Assembly: GCF_012489685.1 (NCBI RefSeq)
Contig: NC_080043.1
Span: 7,318,501-7,382,500 of the forward strand
Reading direction: 5' to 3'
Source of the DNA: Lotus japonicus
Lineage: Eukaryota > Streptophyta > Magnoliopsida > Fabales > Fabaceae
DNA: 64,000 nucleotides
Shown: positions 54,301 to 63,340 of the stretch, one piece after another
How positions within the stretch are numbered: position 1 is the first letter of the stretch
Layout: every line of letters starts with the position of its first letter
Made by a program: the position numbers and the translations under genes
The notes under the pieces: generated by a model
What the model was told of the DNA's origin: nothing
Seen by the model: the letters and a program-made list of their open reading frames with translations, nothing else
Database searches by the model: none

Positions 54301-57300
54301 ATAGTTGGGGCATTGCAGTATGCTACCTTGACTAGGCCAGAAATTAGCTACTCAGTTAATAAAGTCTGCCAGTTTCTTAGTCAACCTCTGGAAGAACATT
54401 GGAAGGCAGTAAAAAGGATTCTTAGGTATCTCAAAGGGACTATTCATCATGGTTTACACATTAGGCCCTGTTCTCTATCTTCACTAGTGTCTTTGGAGGC
54501 TTTTTGTGATGCTGATTGGGGCTCAGATCCTGATGATAGGAGGTCCACTTCCGGATCTTGTATTTTCTTTGGTCCTAACTTGGTTTCATGGGCTTCCAAG
54601 AAACAAACTCTGGTAGCTCGTTCTAGCACTGAGGCAGAGTACAGAAGTCTGGCCAATACATCTGCCGAATTGCTTTGGATTCAATCCTTACTTCATGAGC
54701 TTCATGTTCCATTTTCTACTCCAAGAATTTACTGTGATAATATGGGAGCAGTGGCCTTAACTCATAATCCTGTGTTGCACACCCGCACCAAGCATATGGA
54801 ACTTGATATCTTCTTTGTCAGGGAAAAAGTTCTCAATAATTCTCTTCATGTGCAGCATGTGCCTTCTATTGATCAGCTTGCTGATATATTCACCAAGGCT
54901 CTTTCTCCTACTCGTTTTGAGGCTCTTAGAAACAAACTCAATGTGTGTGAGAAACTGGTTTCCCACCCACCTTGAGTTTGCGGGAGGATATTAGAGTACA
55001 TTGTATGAATGTGTACAGAGTTACACTTTAGTAGTTGCTGACTGTACTAACAGTCAGCACTAGGGTTGTTATAATGAGCTGGCAATTCAGTTAGGCTATG
55101 CGGTTATGCTTAGCTGTCAACTGAATCAGTTAGATGCTTAGCTGTCAACTAAGTCAGTTAGAGTTTGAGTTTGTTAAGCTTGTTGAACAAGCTATAGAGT
55201 TCTATATAAGTTGTAATCAGTCTCTTGTATCATTAGCTTTTCAATCATCAATGATAAACACTTTTTACAATTCTGAGTTTTTCTAACATGCTTCCATATA
55301 GCAAAAACAAAACATTGACTTGTGTTCTTTTTTGCTATCAGAGCATGCTTGCAATTTCAACTTGATTTTGAAGCACTGCAATTCAATTTGTGTGACTTGC
55401 CAATTTATTTGCGAATATGCTGCTACCATAAACCCACTCCTACAATAGGTATTTCAATGTGGTTTCTTGATATTGCAGGGAAAACAGAATATGTATACGC
55501 TCGTATAAAAGAGTCTTCAAGACATGCTTTGGAGGTTTTCTAGTTTTCTTCAGTTTTGAAATCTTGCCCTTTTAAGTTTGTTTATATGTTCTTGACTATG
55601 TGTTCTTTTTAAAAAATCAACATATAAATGCCCTTGACCTTTCAATCCTGGACCAAATTAATATGCAAATGTGCTAATACACATTCCAATGATATTCAAA
55701 ACTATTTTTTAGAGTCAAGTGATCTCTGCACCAAATGAAATGAGGCATAAAATAAGCGTTCAATATTGTACTCTTGATTTCTCTGGAAAGCGGTTTACGG
55801 ACTTAAAATCTTAAACACTGCTTTTGGTATAGACACGGATACACCAGACATGACACAGGTTCACCGACACTTGTAATGTCTAAAATATAAGACACCGGAT
55901 CAACACATGAGTGTGTATGTACACATATATTGATACATATGTGTATCTGTAAATATGGGGAGCATATTAGGTGAGTATGAGCGAGTTGACCTTAGCCATC
56001 CATGCATGATTGGATGGTCAAGATTAGCTCTTCGCACTTCTCTTGTTCTCACTTGATATACACCCTATATATACACTATGTGGGGTACAAGTGTGAACAA
56101 GGAAGAAGCGACATTCCCTAATGAAGTGTGACGGTGACCTATTGTAACATTGTGAGATTTTAACCTTTTTCTTAAATTAAGTTGACTTTTTTGAAGTTAT
56201 TTGAAAACAAAATTATAATTTTCAATAGGAGTTGTGTTATTCATGTGTCATGTTTGATTTGAGTGTCGGTTAAGTGTCTAAAGTCTAAAATGTGTTGGGT
56301 AAGTGTCCTTGAGGTGTGGGCTAAGTGTCTGAGTCGATAAAGTTTCATCTTTTAATAGAACACCTGATGTGGAGTATCTTGCACGTGTCATATGAGTGTT
56401 GTACGGGTGTCAGTGTCCGAAAAGTGTATTACGCTCGAACGCCTCAAGAGAAATGTCTGTGTTTCATAGGTAGAGACTGCTAGCTTCTTGATGAATATGT
56501 CCAGTTAGTTACCTACATTGAACACAGAACACTGATATTGATTAATGTCCCATGCATCAAAGTGCTACGATTTATCTTATCTATTTGTGAGGGGTTAGGA
56601 AAAAATGTACTTTCTGTGCTCTTTTGTAGATTATATCCATTTATAAATATGCTTAACCATTCAGATTATTCATAATGTAATATGAAATTATTGAAAAGGA
56701 ATTTCCAGGTTAATTCACTTCATATAGACACCAGGACATGTTCTGGCAACAGTTTTATGATTTATTTCTTTGTGCTTCTTGCATGCTGTACAAGAGAAAT
56801 TTTATTGTTTCTGACTTATTCTATTTTTATTAGGTTTTGTCCGAAGATTTGCCTGCTACTATTGCTAAAATTTCTTTTCCAAAGACAATGCGTTGGAATT
56901 CACAGGTATGCTAGATTTGGAAGTGTGTAAGGATATTTGCCTCTATCTTCAAGATATGATGAAAAAACAAAATATAGACAATGAACATCTTCACCTTACC
57001 AATAGTTTCTCGGTGAAGAAGACACATATATAATTTTTTCATCTTACTCGCTCCCTTAAGCAAGAGGTCTTCGGGATTAAAGTGTAGACAATGCACATGT
57101 TCACCTTACCTTGCATTGAAATTTGACTTTTTGTTTAGAAGAATGAGAGCAACAAGTACTGAACTATGGTCTGCATGGTCTAGAGGCTTTGTTATTGTGC
57201 TATTAATCTACCTCTCGCAGAAGCTTAAACTATTTGGTATGGGCCTGAGTGATATTTGTATCTAACATCCACTATCCACCTTCTCCATCTAGAACCAAAA

Positions 57301-60300
57301 AGCATGATGTGTTTGAAACTTTATTCGAAACCCTTGCTGATTATATTTTTGATAGACTCTATGAACTAATAATTCCTTGAGTTTTTACACAAAGCATCTT
57401 CAATGATCCTCATCCCATTAGCAGTAATGTAGCGTAAACCTTCACTTTCATCTAGCAAAAAGAACCAAAAATGATGTCACCTAACCCTAGCCAGAATCTT
57501 ATGTTCATTGGCTAGTGTACTGAAAATCTTGGACTACTTTAAGAGTGTATTTAGAATGATTTTGTTTGAATATGTTTGTTGACTTGCTTCTGCATTTAAT
57601 TAGGTTATTCGTCTTATTGTTAGTAGAAGATTAGCCTTAACACAAGGTTGGAGTTGTTGCCATGTGGCTTGGAGGCTGTCCACAGTAGACTCACATGTGT
57701 TGACGAACCCCATGTGTAGCCGTTTATAGCACCAGACTTCTCTTTTTTTATTAGTCTTATTGTTAGCAGACTTAGGCTTGTACTATAGCTCCAGTACATG
57801 AACTAAGTATTAGTATAAATAAGAGTACAGTATAGGTATTGTAATCCAGTTCATCCCATCAATCATCAGCCATCTTTCTCTTTTTTTCCTTCTTCCTAAC
57901 CCTAAACCTATAATTGTTAACAGACTAACCGAAGAGTTCTTCAAATAGATCAAATTAAGAATTAGAGTTGGACTGTACCAAAGACACGTTCTCTCATTAA
58001 ATTACTGCTCTGAGAAGAGCATGTCAATAAAATTTTAACTTGAGCTCTTACTTTAGTTTGTAACATGTATGCTAATAAACCAGTCAGTTAATTATTTGGT
58101 TTAGTGGAATATAACCTTCTCTTGACTTGTACTGAAAAGATTGAACAGGCAGATATATTTAAGACCAAGTTTGATATTTCACAAAGTAAAAATGGTTTGT
58201 AAAATGTCAAGGGTGCATAAGGTTTATTGACAAGTTGTATTATTTGAAAATCTTTAAACAAAGAAAGGAAGAATATGTAAACCTGATTAATAAAATTCTA
58301 CACATGGTTTTTCTATTGGTATTATTTATGGATCGATTTGCAAACAATTAGAGCATCAATATGGATAGTTGTTTGAACTAATAATAATTACAGTTGACTG
58401 AGCCTAATAAGAAAAGTTATTAGTCAACATATTCTCTGATACTTATCTAATAGTTATATTTATAATGATTTGTTGATCCTATTTATGTTTAAAAGTTCAG
58501 CTAATACTATCATAAGCATACTAGAGGCAGGAAAATGGAATGAATGTTCTAACCTGATGGTAACTAATAAAAATTTGATTTCTCAGTTTTATTTGTAAGA
58601 ATATTTCTAGAAATCTGGCTTTCTGGCTTCTAGAGGTGACTTTGGAAAAACAACTTATTGTAGAATTGCCACATTTTTGTAGAATGGCCTAGATAATTGA
58701 AAAACATACAACTTATTGTAGAATTGCCACATTTTGTAGAATGGCCTAGATAATTGAAAAACATATTTGCTATCATGTAGCCTTATCTTGGAGGAAAGGA
58801 AATGACTGGATGCCAGACATTAACATGTTTCCTTACTTTTAATATATAGGTGATGTTTAGCAGGCCTATTCGTTGGATTCTGGCCCTGCATGGACAAGCA
58901 GTAGTCCCATTTATATTTTCTGGGGTGATGAGGTAATATATTCTCTTTGGATATTGTCTCTACTTCTCCGTGCCCTTAAAGCTTGTGTTCATACTGGACT
59001 TTTTACTTTTTAGACACGGTTTTTATAGATCTTTATAACTTTCTGAGTAGTCGTATGCTTATGTATAATTGCTTCCTTGTGTCTTGAGATGATTTTGAAA
59101 GATGAAAGCATATGGAAAATGACTAATTCTATGAAATACTTGGTGATATGGACTGTGATAATACTTGGATTTTCCTTTTTACTATTAAATCAAAATAAAT
59201 AAATAAAAATTAAAAAGAATTTTTATTTTTTATTTTTCGATGCACTCAAAATGTCAATGGTGGCGGCATTGATAACTCACTCTCACTGAAGATAGCGGGA
59301 TCTTCGGATAAGAGAGAAGCCGGCCAAACTCTATGGCGGCAAATGGAGGCTCCTATGGAGGTGAGTCTGGCGACGCTTGGACAGCAACAGCAAGACGAAC
59401 TGAGTGGCACCGGTGGTGAGAGAAATGGCACGCTGGTGTCAGAGAAGAGTTCCTTGGAAAAGGTTGCCGGAATAAATTAACAGTCACCAAATCAGATGTT
59501 TGGGCACAAAAAGAGAGATGTCAGAAAGACAGGATACATGTACTCTACGGGAAAATGGATTGAATTTGACACGCTGAAACCCTAAGTCCCATGTTCCCTT
59601 TCTTATGATAAATGAGATTGTTGAGTCCAATTATGAGTGGAGAAAACATCTATGCTTGAATCTTATCCTTAAAATTGGAATCGTTTAGCGTCTATCTATT
59701 AATAAAGGATACACCAGTACCTAGATTACGGCTCTGGATACAATGTAAAGTAGGAAGAAAAGACTGAAAACTTTCATTGATCCATACATGACTAGAGAAC
59801 CAACATATATACATCTTAGAAATGGGCCTTTAAGGCCCAAGCCACCTTATTACTCTATACAAACTAACTACTAGACATTAACATGCTCTTTTGAACTTAT
59901 CTTCACACATTATAGAAAATATATCAAATAGATCAAAGAGTAGAGCTAGAGAAATAATATCCTGTCTAATTATTCCAAGGCTTAGCTGCCACCAATTGCA
60001 ATAAGTTCTTTTTGGTTTATCAGCTTCCTTTTATTATATGGGTGAATAACGCGAACCATGTTGTTTAATTATGCAGTGGAAACTTGTCTTGTGGTCTTCG
60101 TAATACTGCTTCAGCCGTTGTCCAGGTGCATGCTGAAGCTAAACTACTTATTTTAATAACTGGAAAATGAGTTTGTTTCAGTCAGCATTTAATCTTTATC
60201 CTTCTGACAAATACCCCTTGTACTTCTATCTAATAAATGTTGGCTTATAAAAGAAAAACTGCATCTTTAATTTGCAGGTAGAAAATGCAGAATCATATTC

Positions 60301-63300
60301 ATTTGCAATGAAAAATGCGGGAATCAATGTTGCAGTTGAGGTACGAGTATATAAGTTTGTTAATATAAAAAATTTGTAGATGCATAAAACCATATATACC
60401 TATATAATTATATTTCATATATTTGGCAGGACCGTAAGAAAATTATTGTTGAGCGATCTAATACATTAGCAGAAAGTGTAAATGGCCAAATTCTTATTCC
60501 AAATGGTTTGCTGGATGAGGTGAGTTTTGCGTGTTCTTTCTACTGAATATGGTTACATATTTAGATTTGTAAAAATTTCCATTTCCATTTCCATTTAATT
60601 CTAGGTTGTGAATCTTGTTGAGGCACCTGTTCCAGTGCTTGGAAAGTTTAAAGAAACCTTCTTAGATCTTCCGAAAGAACTTTTGATTATGGTAAGCTCT
60701 TCAGTTTTTCTTCGTCAATTTTGTTGAGTTTCTTTTTCCCTGTTTATCATTAAACTAGTCCGAATGATAATTCCGTTTCAAAGACTGTGCAGAGGCATGT
60801 CTTATGAAATATTCCAAATGCATGACTCTGGATGTAGGATAGGCTCTAATATCATATTTGAAATTGGGTATGGATATCACTCTACCCGAAAAGCTAACTT
60901 GAGTTGACGATTTCCCAACCTTATATAAGGATATTTTTGTCGTTATGTTATCTGTAGTCGCTGTGGGTCTTCTTTCGGTCATTCAACATGACTTTACGGT
61001 TAAATGAGTTTAGTCTTTCACTTGTCCGTTATTGACAGCTTCTGGTTACATCACTTTGATTCTATAGGGCTACTCAAATGGGGTAATCAACAAGTTCACT
61101 AGTTAATAACCTTCCTCTAACATAAATAAAATCCTAAAGAACATTAGTAACTTTAAAAATGCTGGCTAAGCTGATGGCCATACATAGATGATAGATGCAA
61201 CAACATTTCTAATGTTAAGACCCTAGTGAAAAATACCAAAATACTCCTGATTGAAACAGGCTCAGTTAGCACCAATATTAATCAAAATAAAACCAAATAC
61301 CTAGATTTTGGACTTTTCAACTTAATTTCTTCTGGATTGTACTGTTTGGATCATTGTTAAGTTAAAATATGTATACAAGCCTGCAAGTTTTGTAGATTTT
61401 TGGAAAACGAAGGTAAACCATTGTGCACCATGCCTGCAGGTTATGCAAAAGCATCAGAAGTATTTTGCTATATGTGATGCTGATGGGAAATTGTTGCCAT
61501 ACTTTATAGCTGTAAGTTGTTTCCAATAATTTAGTACCCTGGAGTAACTGCTTGTTTTGTCTTTTTATCTGTCAAATGACATGGGTTTTTCTTTTAGGTT
61601 GCGAATGGTGGAATTGATGAGACTACAGTGAGGAAAGGAAATGAATCTGTGCTCAGGTATTCTTAATTTCTTATCATGTTATATTTAATTTATTGAATGA
61701 GAGTTGCTATGTGTCATGAACCAATTATCCCAAAAGCTTAAGTTGTTAGGTAAAAGACACATAAATGGTTTTATATTATATTTCTAACACGCCCCCTCCC
61801 GCAAGAGCCCACTTAGGCTTGAAGCGTGGACAATGCACTGGCCAATTTACCATGTTCTGAAATTCAACTTTTTCATTATTAGAAGAATTTGTGGGGCGGC
61901 AAGGATTGAACTCTAGACCACTTAGTCATAGAGGCTCTTATACCATGTGACAGCAAGGATTGAACTCTAATCCTTTTGCTCACACTAGGAAATCCAAGGG
62001 GTCGATTTAATTGCGCTGGAAAATCCTCGGGGCAAGGTTGTGTTAGAGTATATTGTGTTTGTAATTACTATGCTGCTGCATCAGCCTTTGAGTAGTTATG
62101 ACAGCTGACATATGCAGCTGTTTGTATTCTCCTATTTATGTCAGCTGTTGGTATTCTCCTATTTATGTCAGCTGTATGTTACAGCTGTTGGTATTCTCCT
62201 ATTCTTCTATATAAGGATATCACATCTTCTGTAATCTCTCAGATTATCAATAATACATTTTTTGTTACATTTCTCTTTCTCTCTTCTCTCTCTCATTGCT
62301 TCTCTAGATCTGTACAGTGTAGCATATGCAAATCTCATGCTTGTTCTTATATGGGACCTCCACATTGACCACATAATTTGATTATAATTGCAGGGCTCGC
62401 TACGAAGATGCTAAGTTCTTTTATGAGATGGACACTCGAAAAAGGTTTTCAGAATTCCGAGAGCAACTGAAAAATATTCTCTTTCATGTAAGTTGTATAT
62501 CAAAATTCTAGATAAATGGTTCGTGATAATGATTCATCTAACTAGAAAATTCAAATATTTCTTCTACATCATTGGGGAAGTACTAGTTTTATTTTCTTAT
62601 AGATGTATTATAAAAAAGTGAATCCCAACGCCGTGGTACATATTATAGAAAATTAGGGGAAAGGTAATTACTAGTTTTGTTTCATCCTCTACTATTTTTA
62701 CTTTCTTCTATACAAGGTAAAAATATATTATTTTCTCAAGGTGGATCTTGAAAAGAAAATAAAGGAAAAGGTTTGAGACTTTGGAGAATGCTAGTAATGT
62801 GTGAAAAAGTTAATGAAAATACAATGCTTAGCCTTTGATAGCTTGTTTTTGTTGATACCATGGAATGAAACAGGAGAAGCTTGGAACCATGCTGGATAAA
62901 ATTACTCGTGTTGAAAACTTGGTTACTAAGCTAAGTTGCATCCTGGATATCGGTGAAGATATGCTACAAATTATCCAGGATGCTGCCTCACTTGCTATGT
63001 CTGATCTTGCCACTGCAGTTGTCACTGAATTTACCTCACTTTCAGGAGTTATGGGGCGTCACTATGCCCTTAGAGATGGATACTCTGTGCAGGTTGTTTA
63101 ATTTTGCGGTTGGCTATTATTTGGTGATCTTGAAAACCATGTTTCATTCTCTCATTCTTTAATATTGCATCCTATTTGGTTAGTAGCTCCTTAATATCTT
63201 CGTAAATGATTTTGCTTCCTTTCCTTGTCACTTCACATCCCGCAGATTGCAGAGGCTTTATTCGAGATCACGCTTCCTAGATTCTCTGGTGACATTCTTC

Positions 63301-63340
63301 CCAATAGCGATGCTGGCATAGTTTTGGCAATTGCTGATAG
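36384..63340 (+). CDS. EDD1: Glycine--tRNA ligase, chloroplast/mitochondrial bifunctional alpha-beta type (partial, 28 exons in window)
   Basis: Exons: 36384-36614, 36842-36892, 37429-37496, 38103-38184, 38297-38360, 44657-44712, 44847-44924, 45212-45286, 45372-45442, 46030-46146, 46267-46368, 47403-47529, 47883-47966, 48232-48318, 49490-49591, 49675-49738, 55479-55534, 56834-56905, 58850-58932, 60077-60125, 60278-60340, 60430-60519, 60605-60691, 61440-61511, 61598-61656, 62394-62487, 62874-63092, 63246-63340. All borders are GT-AG and phases agree (832 codons plus 2 bases). Residues 1 to about 65 are a Ser/Thr/Arg-rich organelle transit peptide. From [12 protein letters not shown] to exon 12 is the bacterial-type GlyRS alpha subunit ([39 protein letters not shown]). 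Exon 13 on ([12 protein letters not shown]) is the beta subunit ([37 protein letters not shown]). It charges tRNA-Gly in plastids and mitochondria; Arabidopsis mutants are embryo-lethal. Final exons lie beyond the window. Confidence 0.93.
38419..38664 (+). repeat. 5' LTR of copia B
   Basis: 246 bp with a TATA box (CTATAAATACTG) near 38582. Confidence 0.93.
38734..43317 (+). CDS. copia B gag-pol polyprotein, nearly intact
   Basis: A single 1,527-aa frame from [13 protein letters not shown]; the frame is also open upstream into the LTR, but this ATG starts the gag homology shared with copias A and C. Domains in order: gag with [20 protein letters not shown], Gly/Arg-rich linker, zinc knuckle [14 protein letters not shown] (from about residue 322), protease DSGATHHV (467), GAG-pre-integrase [10 protein letters not shown]...CSACC (about 645), integrase core ([27 protein letters not shown]), reverse transcriptase with YVDD (1241) and RNase H with [16 protein letters not shown] (1409). 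A one-base loss near 43290 shifts the frame in the last RNase H helix region; about 45 terminal residues are replaced by TLCSSHSF. Gene order integrase before RT defines copia. Possibly still transcribed; full activity is doubtful because of the shift. Confidence 0.93.
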   Translation: MAEEIPEIPIPIPVPVAQPQLSSSTLVHKLTLKLDDTNFLSWKQHVEGIVRTHRLQSFLSHPEIPPRFLTEEDRVNAVENPAYQVWEQQDSALFTWLLSSLSPSVLPTVVNCSQSWQVWEAVLEFFHAHALAQSTQLRSEIRSISKGSKSCSEYLKRIKSIVNALITIGDPISYHEHLEAVFDGLPEEYSHLQTIVYNRESPSSISQVEAMIIAHEARLDRARTPQISTNPPSALLTQAPPPPATQPPPSTPSPVASEANYASGSVDSSYKDRSYDDHSDDRTGSYESRGRGGYTSNNGGNNSRGGYNGRGGGRGNNRSVQCQICKKYGHDATVCYYRGSSSSSTPSSGISGMNSGYGMQFPNFPMMPMPQFGFSPYCGSPQFGFPTQFGQQQQFGHGNSFSGFPFGPQQFGFSPFAGTPWSNFPSQFNNGGQRPGNSIARPPQAMLTGTSQAGGSASANLSTWFPDSGATHHVTNDSSVISDSVSLTGNDHIFMGNGQGLPILSIGSASFPSPYHNTTTLTLKNLLLVPNITKNLVSVSKFARDNHVYFEFHPSFCVVKCQVTSRVLLQGHVGPDGLYVFEGMHTPSLSKTSPIPASASLSPVAVSDSVSALSAALSSSTTPSLSPKSLVSSSAIVSPTSYGLWHSRLGHPHHEALHLALTSCNIQVPNKTKFNVCSACCLSKSHRLPSHSSTTVYSSPLELIFADLWGPSSIESSCGFSYFLTCVDAFSRFTWIFPMRKKSDTCSTFLQFQAMVELKFSKKLKSIQTDNGTEFKPLTSYFTKSGIVHRLTCPYTHHQNGSVERKHRHIVETGLSLLAHAHLPYQFWDQAFLAAVFLINRLPTSVLGNASPYLKLFNTQPDYKLLRVFGCACYPHLRPYTQSKLSLRSKLCVFMGYSSQHQGYKCMDNEGKIYISRDVVFDEFNFPYPHMFTSSEVPHPDQGLSSIISLVPAAVHGPPQAVNAPPLSPPSSGDTHPSGFSVQQQPSHSPSPGSSSGSAQPGHNNSATSSSTGAVAQPIGNVHPMQTRAKSGIVMPRLFPTLLLTQAEPTNSTQALKDPKWKAAMQAEYDALMANGTWTLVPLPKDRKPIGCKWVFRVKENADGTINRYKARLVAKGYHQVKGFDYSETFSPVVKPITIRIILSLAITKKWHIHQLDVNNAFLNGALQEEVYMTQPSGFLCKDKSFVCRLHKALYGLKQAPRAWFERLRAALVKYGFTPSKCDPSLFTFYTKGCVIYILVYVDDIIITGNSLPLVQQVVKNLDSEFSLKQLGQLDYFLGVQVHHLKDRSLLLTQTKYINDLLERAEMGEAKGISTPMIGGAKLSKYGSNYFADPTLYRSIVGALQYATLTRPEISFAVNKVCQFLSQPLEDHWKAVKRILRYLKGTIHHGLHLRPCSLHTSVPLVAFCDADWGSDPDDRRSTSGTCVFFGPNLVSWSSKKQTLVARSSTEAEYRSLANTSAELLWVQSLLQELQVPFSPPRVFCDNMGAVALTHNPVLHTRTKHMELDIFFVREKVLDKTLCSSHSF
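43437..43684 (+). repeat. 3' LTR of copia B
   Basis: 248 bp, preceded by a purine-rich GCAGGGG run and followed by the ATTTC duplication. Confidence 0.93.
43787..44215 (-). mobile_element. TRIM-like element in GlyRS intron 5
   Basis: Two diverged LTR-like copies (43787-43908 and about 44091-44205) contain CTAACTCAACC..AAAGCTAG-type words and end in the minus-strand pattern ...CAATGTGGG. A primer-site-like GCCTCTGATACC (reverse of GGTATCAGAGGC) sits at 44077-44088. Non-coding. Confidence 0.6.
48955..49220 (-). mobile_element. TRIM-like element in GlyRS intron 14
   Basis: Minus strand: LTR at about 49218-49107 (same family words as at 43787), followed by a primer-site-like TGGTATCAAAGAC (49093-49105) and a purine-rich GCATGAGGGGCATG near 48957-48970. 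Non-coding and degenerate. Confidence 0.55.
50059..50200 (+). repeat. Truncated 5' LTR of copia C
   Basis: Matches the first 142 bp of the 3' LTR almost exactly and stops at CTGAATCAGT, where minus-strand RT sequence begins. Confidence 0.9.
50201..51800 (-). pseudogene. copia C integrase C-terminus and reverse transcriptase (inverted segment)
   Basis: The minus frame is open from [15 protein letters not shown] through [37 protein letters not shown] and YVDDIIITG to AKLSKFG at 50201. Catalytic RT residues are present. It is separated from the upstream integrase half by a frame shift near 51835. Confidence 0.88.
51836..52370 (-). pseudogene. copia C integrase N-terminal and core part
   Basis: Minus frame has [40 protein letters not shown] and [10 protein letters not shown] stop codon separates it from the gag-protease frame near 52364, and a frame shift follows TDGGTEL, so the polyprotein cannot be made whole. 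Confidence 0.85.
52364..54151 (-). pseudogene. copia C gag-protease (inverted segment)
   Basis: Open from [19 protein letters not shown] at 54151. gag homology ([16 protein letters not shown]), zinc knuckle [14 protein letters not shown] and protease [11 protein letters not shown] are all present. It ends at a stop just before the GAG-pre-integrase domain, where copias A and B read on. Confidence 0.88.
54054..54274. repeat. Inverted duplication of the gag 5' end at the copia C junction
   Basis: Arms of about 91 bp (54054-54145 and 54184-54274) are inverse copies with one visible difference (GTTGTTG versus GCTGTTG), separated by about 38 bp of 5' leader. The right arm is fused to RNase H. Confidence 0.9.
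54275..54975 (+). pseudogene. copia C RNase H in plus orientation
   Basis: Reads [54 protein letters not shown] and [17 protein letters not shown], with the natural stop at 54973-54975. It is joined upstream in frame to the gag-derived arm, giving a chimeric 251-aa ORF from 54220 that is an accident of the rearrangement. Confidence 0.88.
54989..55288 (+). repeat. 3' LTR of copia C
   Basis: 300 bp, TATTAG...CTAACA, TATA-like CTATATAAGTTG near 55201. Confidence 0.9.
55535..56833 (+). other. EDD1: Intron 17 of the GlyRS gene
   Basis: 1.3 kb. The middle (about 55820-56450) is rich in GTGTC/GACAC words (GACACGGATACACC, GTGTCAGTGTCCG), pointing to a degenerate dispersed repeat. No coding sequence. 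Confidence 0.5.
57617..57923 (+). mobile_element. Possible solo LTR in GlyRS intron 18
   Basis: Begins TGTTAGTAGAAG, has a TATA box (AGTATAAATAAGAG) near 57812 and ends TTGTTAACA. The size and layout fit a copia-type LTR, but I see no target duplication. Confidence 0.35.
58649..58767. repeat. Tandem duplication of about 58 bp in GlyRS intron 18
   Basis: ACAACTTATTGTAGAATTGC is repeated, and each copy ends GATAATTGAAAAACATA; copies differ by one T in a poly-T run. It lies about 80 bases before the exon 19 acceptor. Confidence 0.9.
58933..60076 (+). other. EDD1: Intron 19 of the GlyRS gene
   Basis: 1.1 kb. The middle (about 59230-59480) is GC-richer than the surroundings, with GATAGCGGGATCTTCGG-like sequence. 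It may be an insertion, but neither borders nor a protein family can be recognised. Confidence 0.4.
60840..60970 (-). mobile_element. TRIM LTR remnant in GlyRS intron 23
   Basis: Same LTR family words as at 43787 and 48955 (CTCTACCCGAAAAGCTAACTTGAG), adjacent to a primer-site-like GGCTCTAATATCA. Degenerate, one LTR only. Confidence 0.5.
61705..61950 (-). mobile_element. TRIM remnant in GlyRS intron 25
   Basis: Minus strand: LTR TGTTAGAAATATAATATAAA at 61787 downward, with AACTTAAGCTTTTGGGATAA. The same family occurs at 11305 and 28489. A purine-rich GGGAGGGGGCG lies at the LTR edge, and the primer-site-like ATGGTATAAGAGCC sits near 61932-61945. Confidence 0.6.
62041..62340 (+). mobile_element. 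Possible solo copia LTR in GlyRS intron 25
   Basis: Starts TGTTAGAGTATATTG, with repeated CAGCTGTTGGTATTCTCCTA words, a TATA box (CTATATAAGGA) near 62207 and a CT-rich leader. The right end and target duplication are unclear. Confidence 0.4.

Larger units (their letters stand above)
50059..55288 (+). mobile_element. Ty1/copia retrotransposon C with inverted interior, in GlyRS intron 16
   Basis: The 5-bp duplication TGCTT flanks the element (50054-50058 and 55289-55293), and both outer ends are in plus orientation: TATTAGAGTACA at 50059 and ...TTCTAACA at 55288. The left LTR stops after 142 of 300 bp. From 50201 to about 54182 the interior (RT, integrase, protease, gag) runs on the minus strand. 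At 54184-54274 a copy of the first 90 bases of gag appears on the plus strand, joined to RNase H and the 3' LTR in plus orientation. The RT/RNase H break points (SKFG | PTLYRS) are nearly adjacent in an intact element. Confidence 0.92.
49739..55478 (+). other. EDD1: Intron 16 of the GlyRS gene, 5.7 kb
   Basis: Contains copia element C (50059-55288); about 510 bp of intron remain outside it. Donor GATG|GTGAGT and acceptor TTGCAG|GG are intact and keep the frame. Confidence 0.85.

Noticed and set aside
54220..54975. A functional 251-aa gag-RNase H fusion protein
   Set aside because: It results from the rearranged junction of copia C; only the RNase H part is homologous to a domain.
59246..59431. 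Minus-strand Ser/Cys/Pro-rich ORF in GlyRS intron 19
   Set aside because: Short, no domain, and lies in a GC-rich intron patch.
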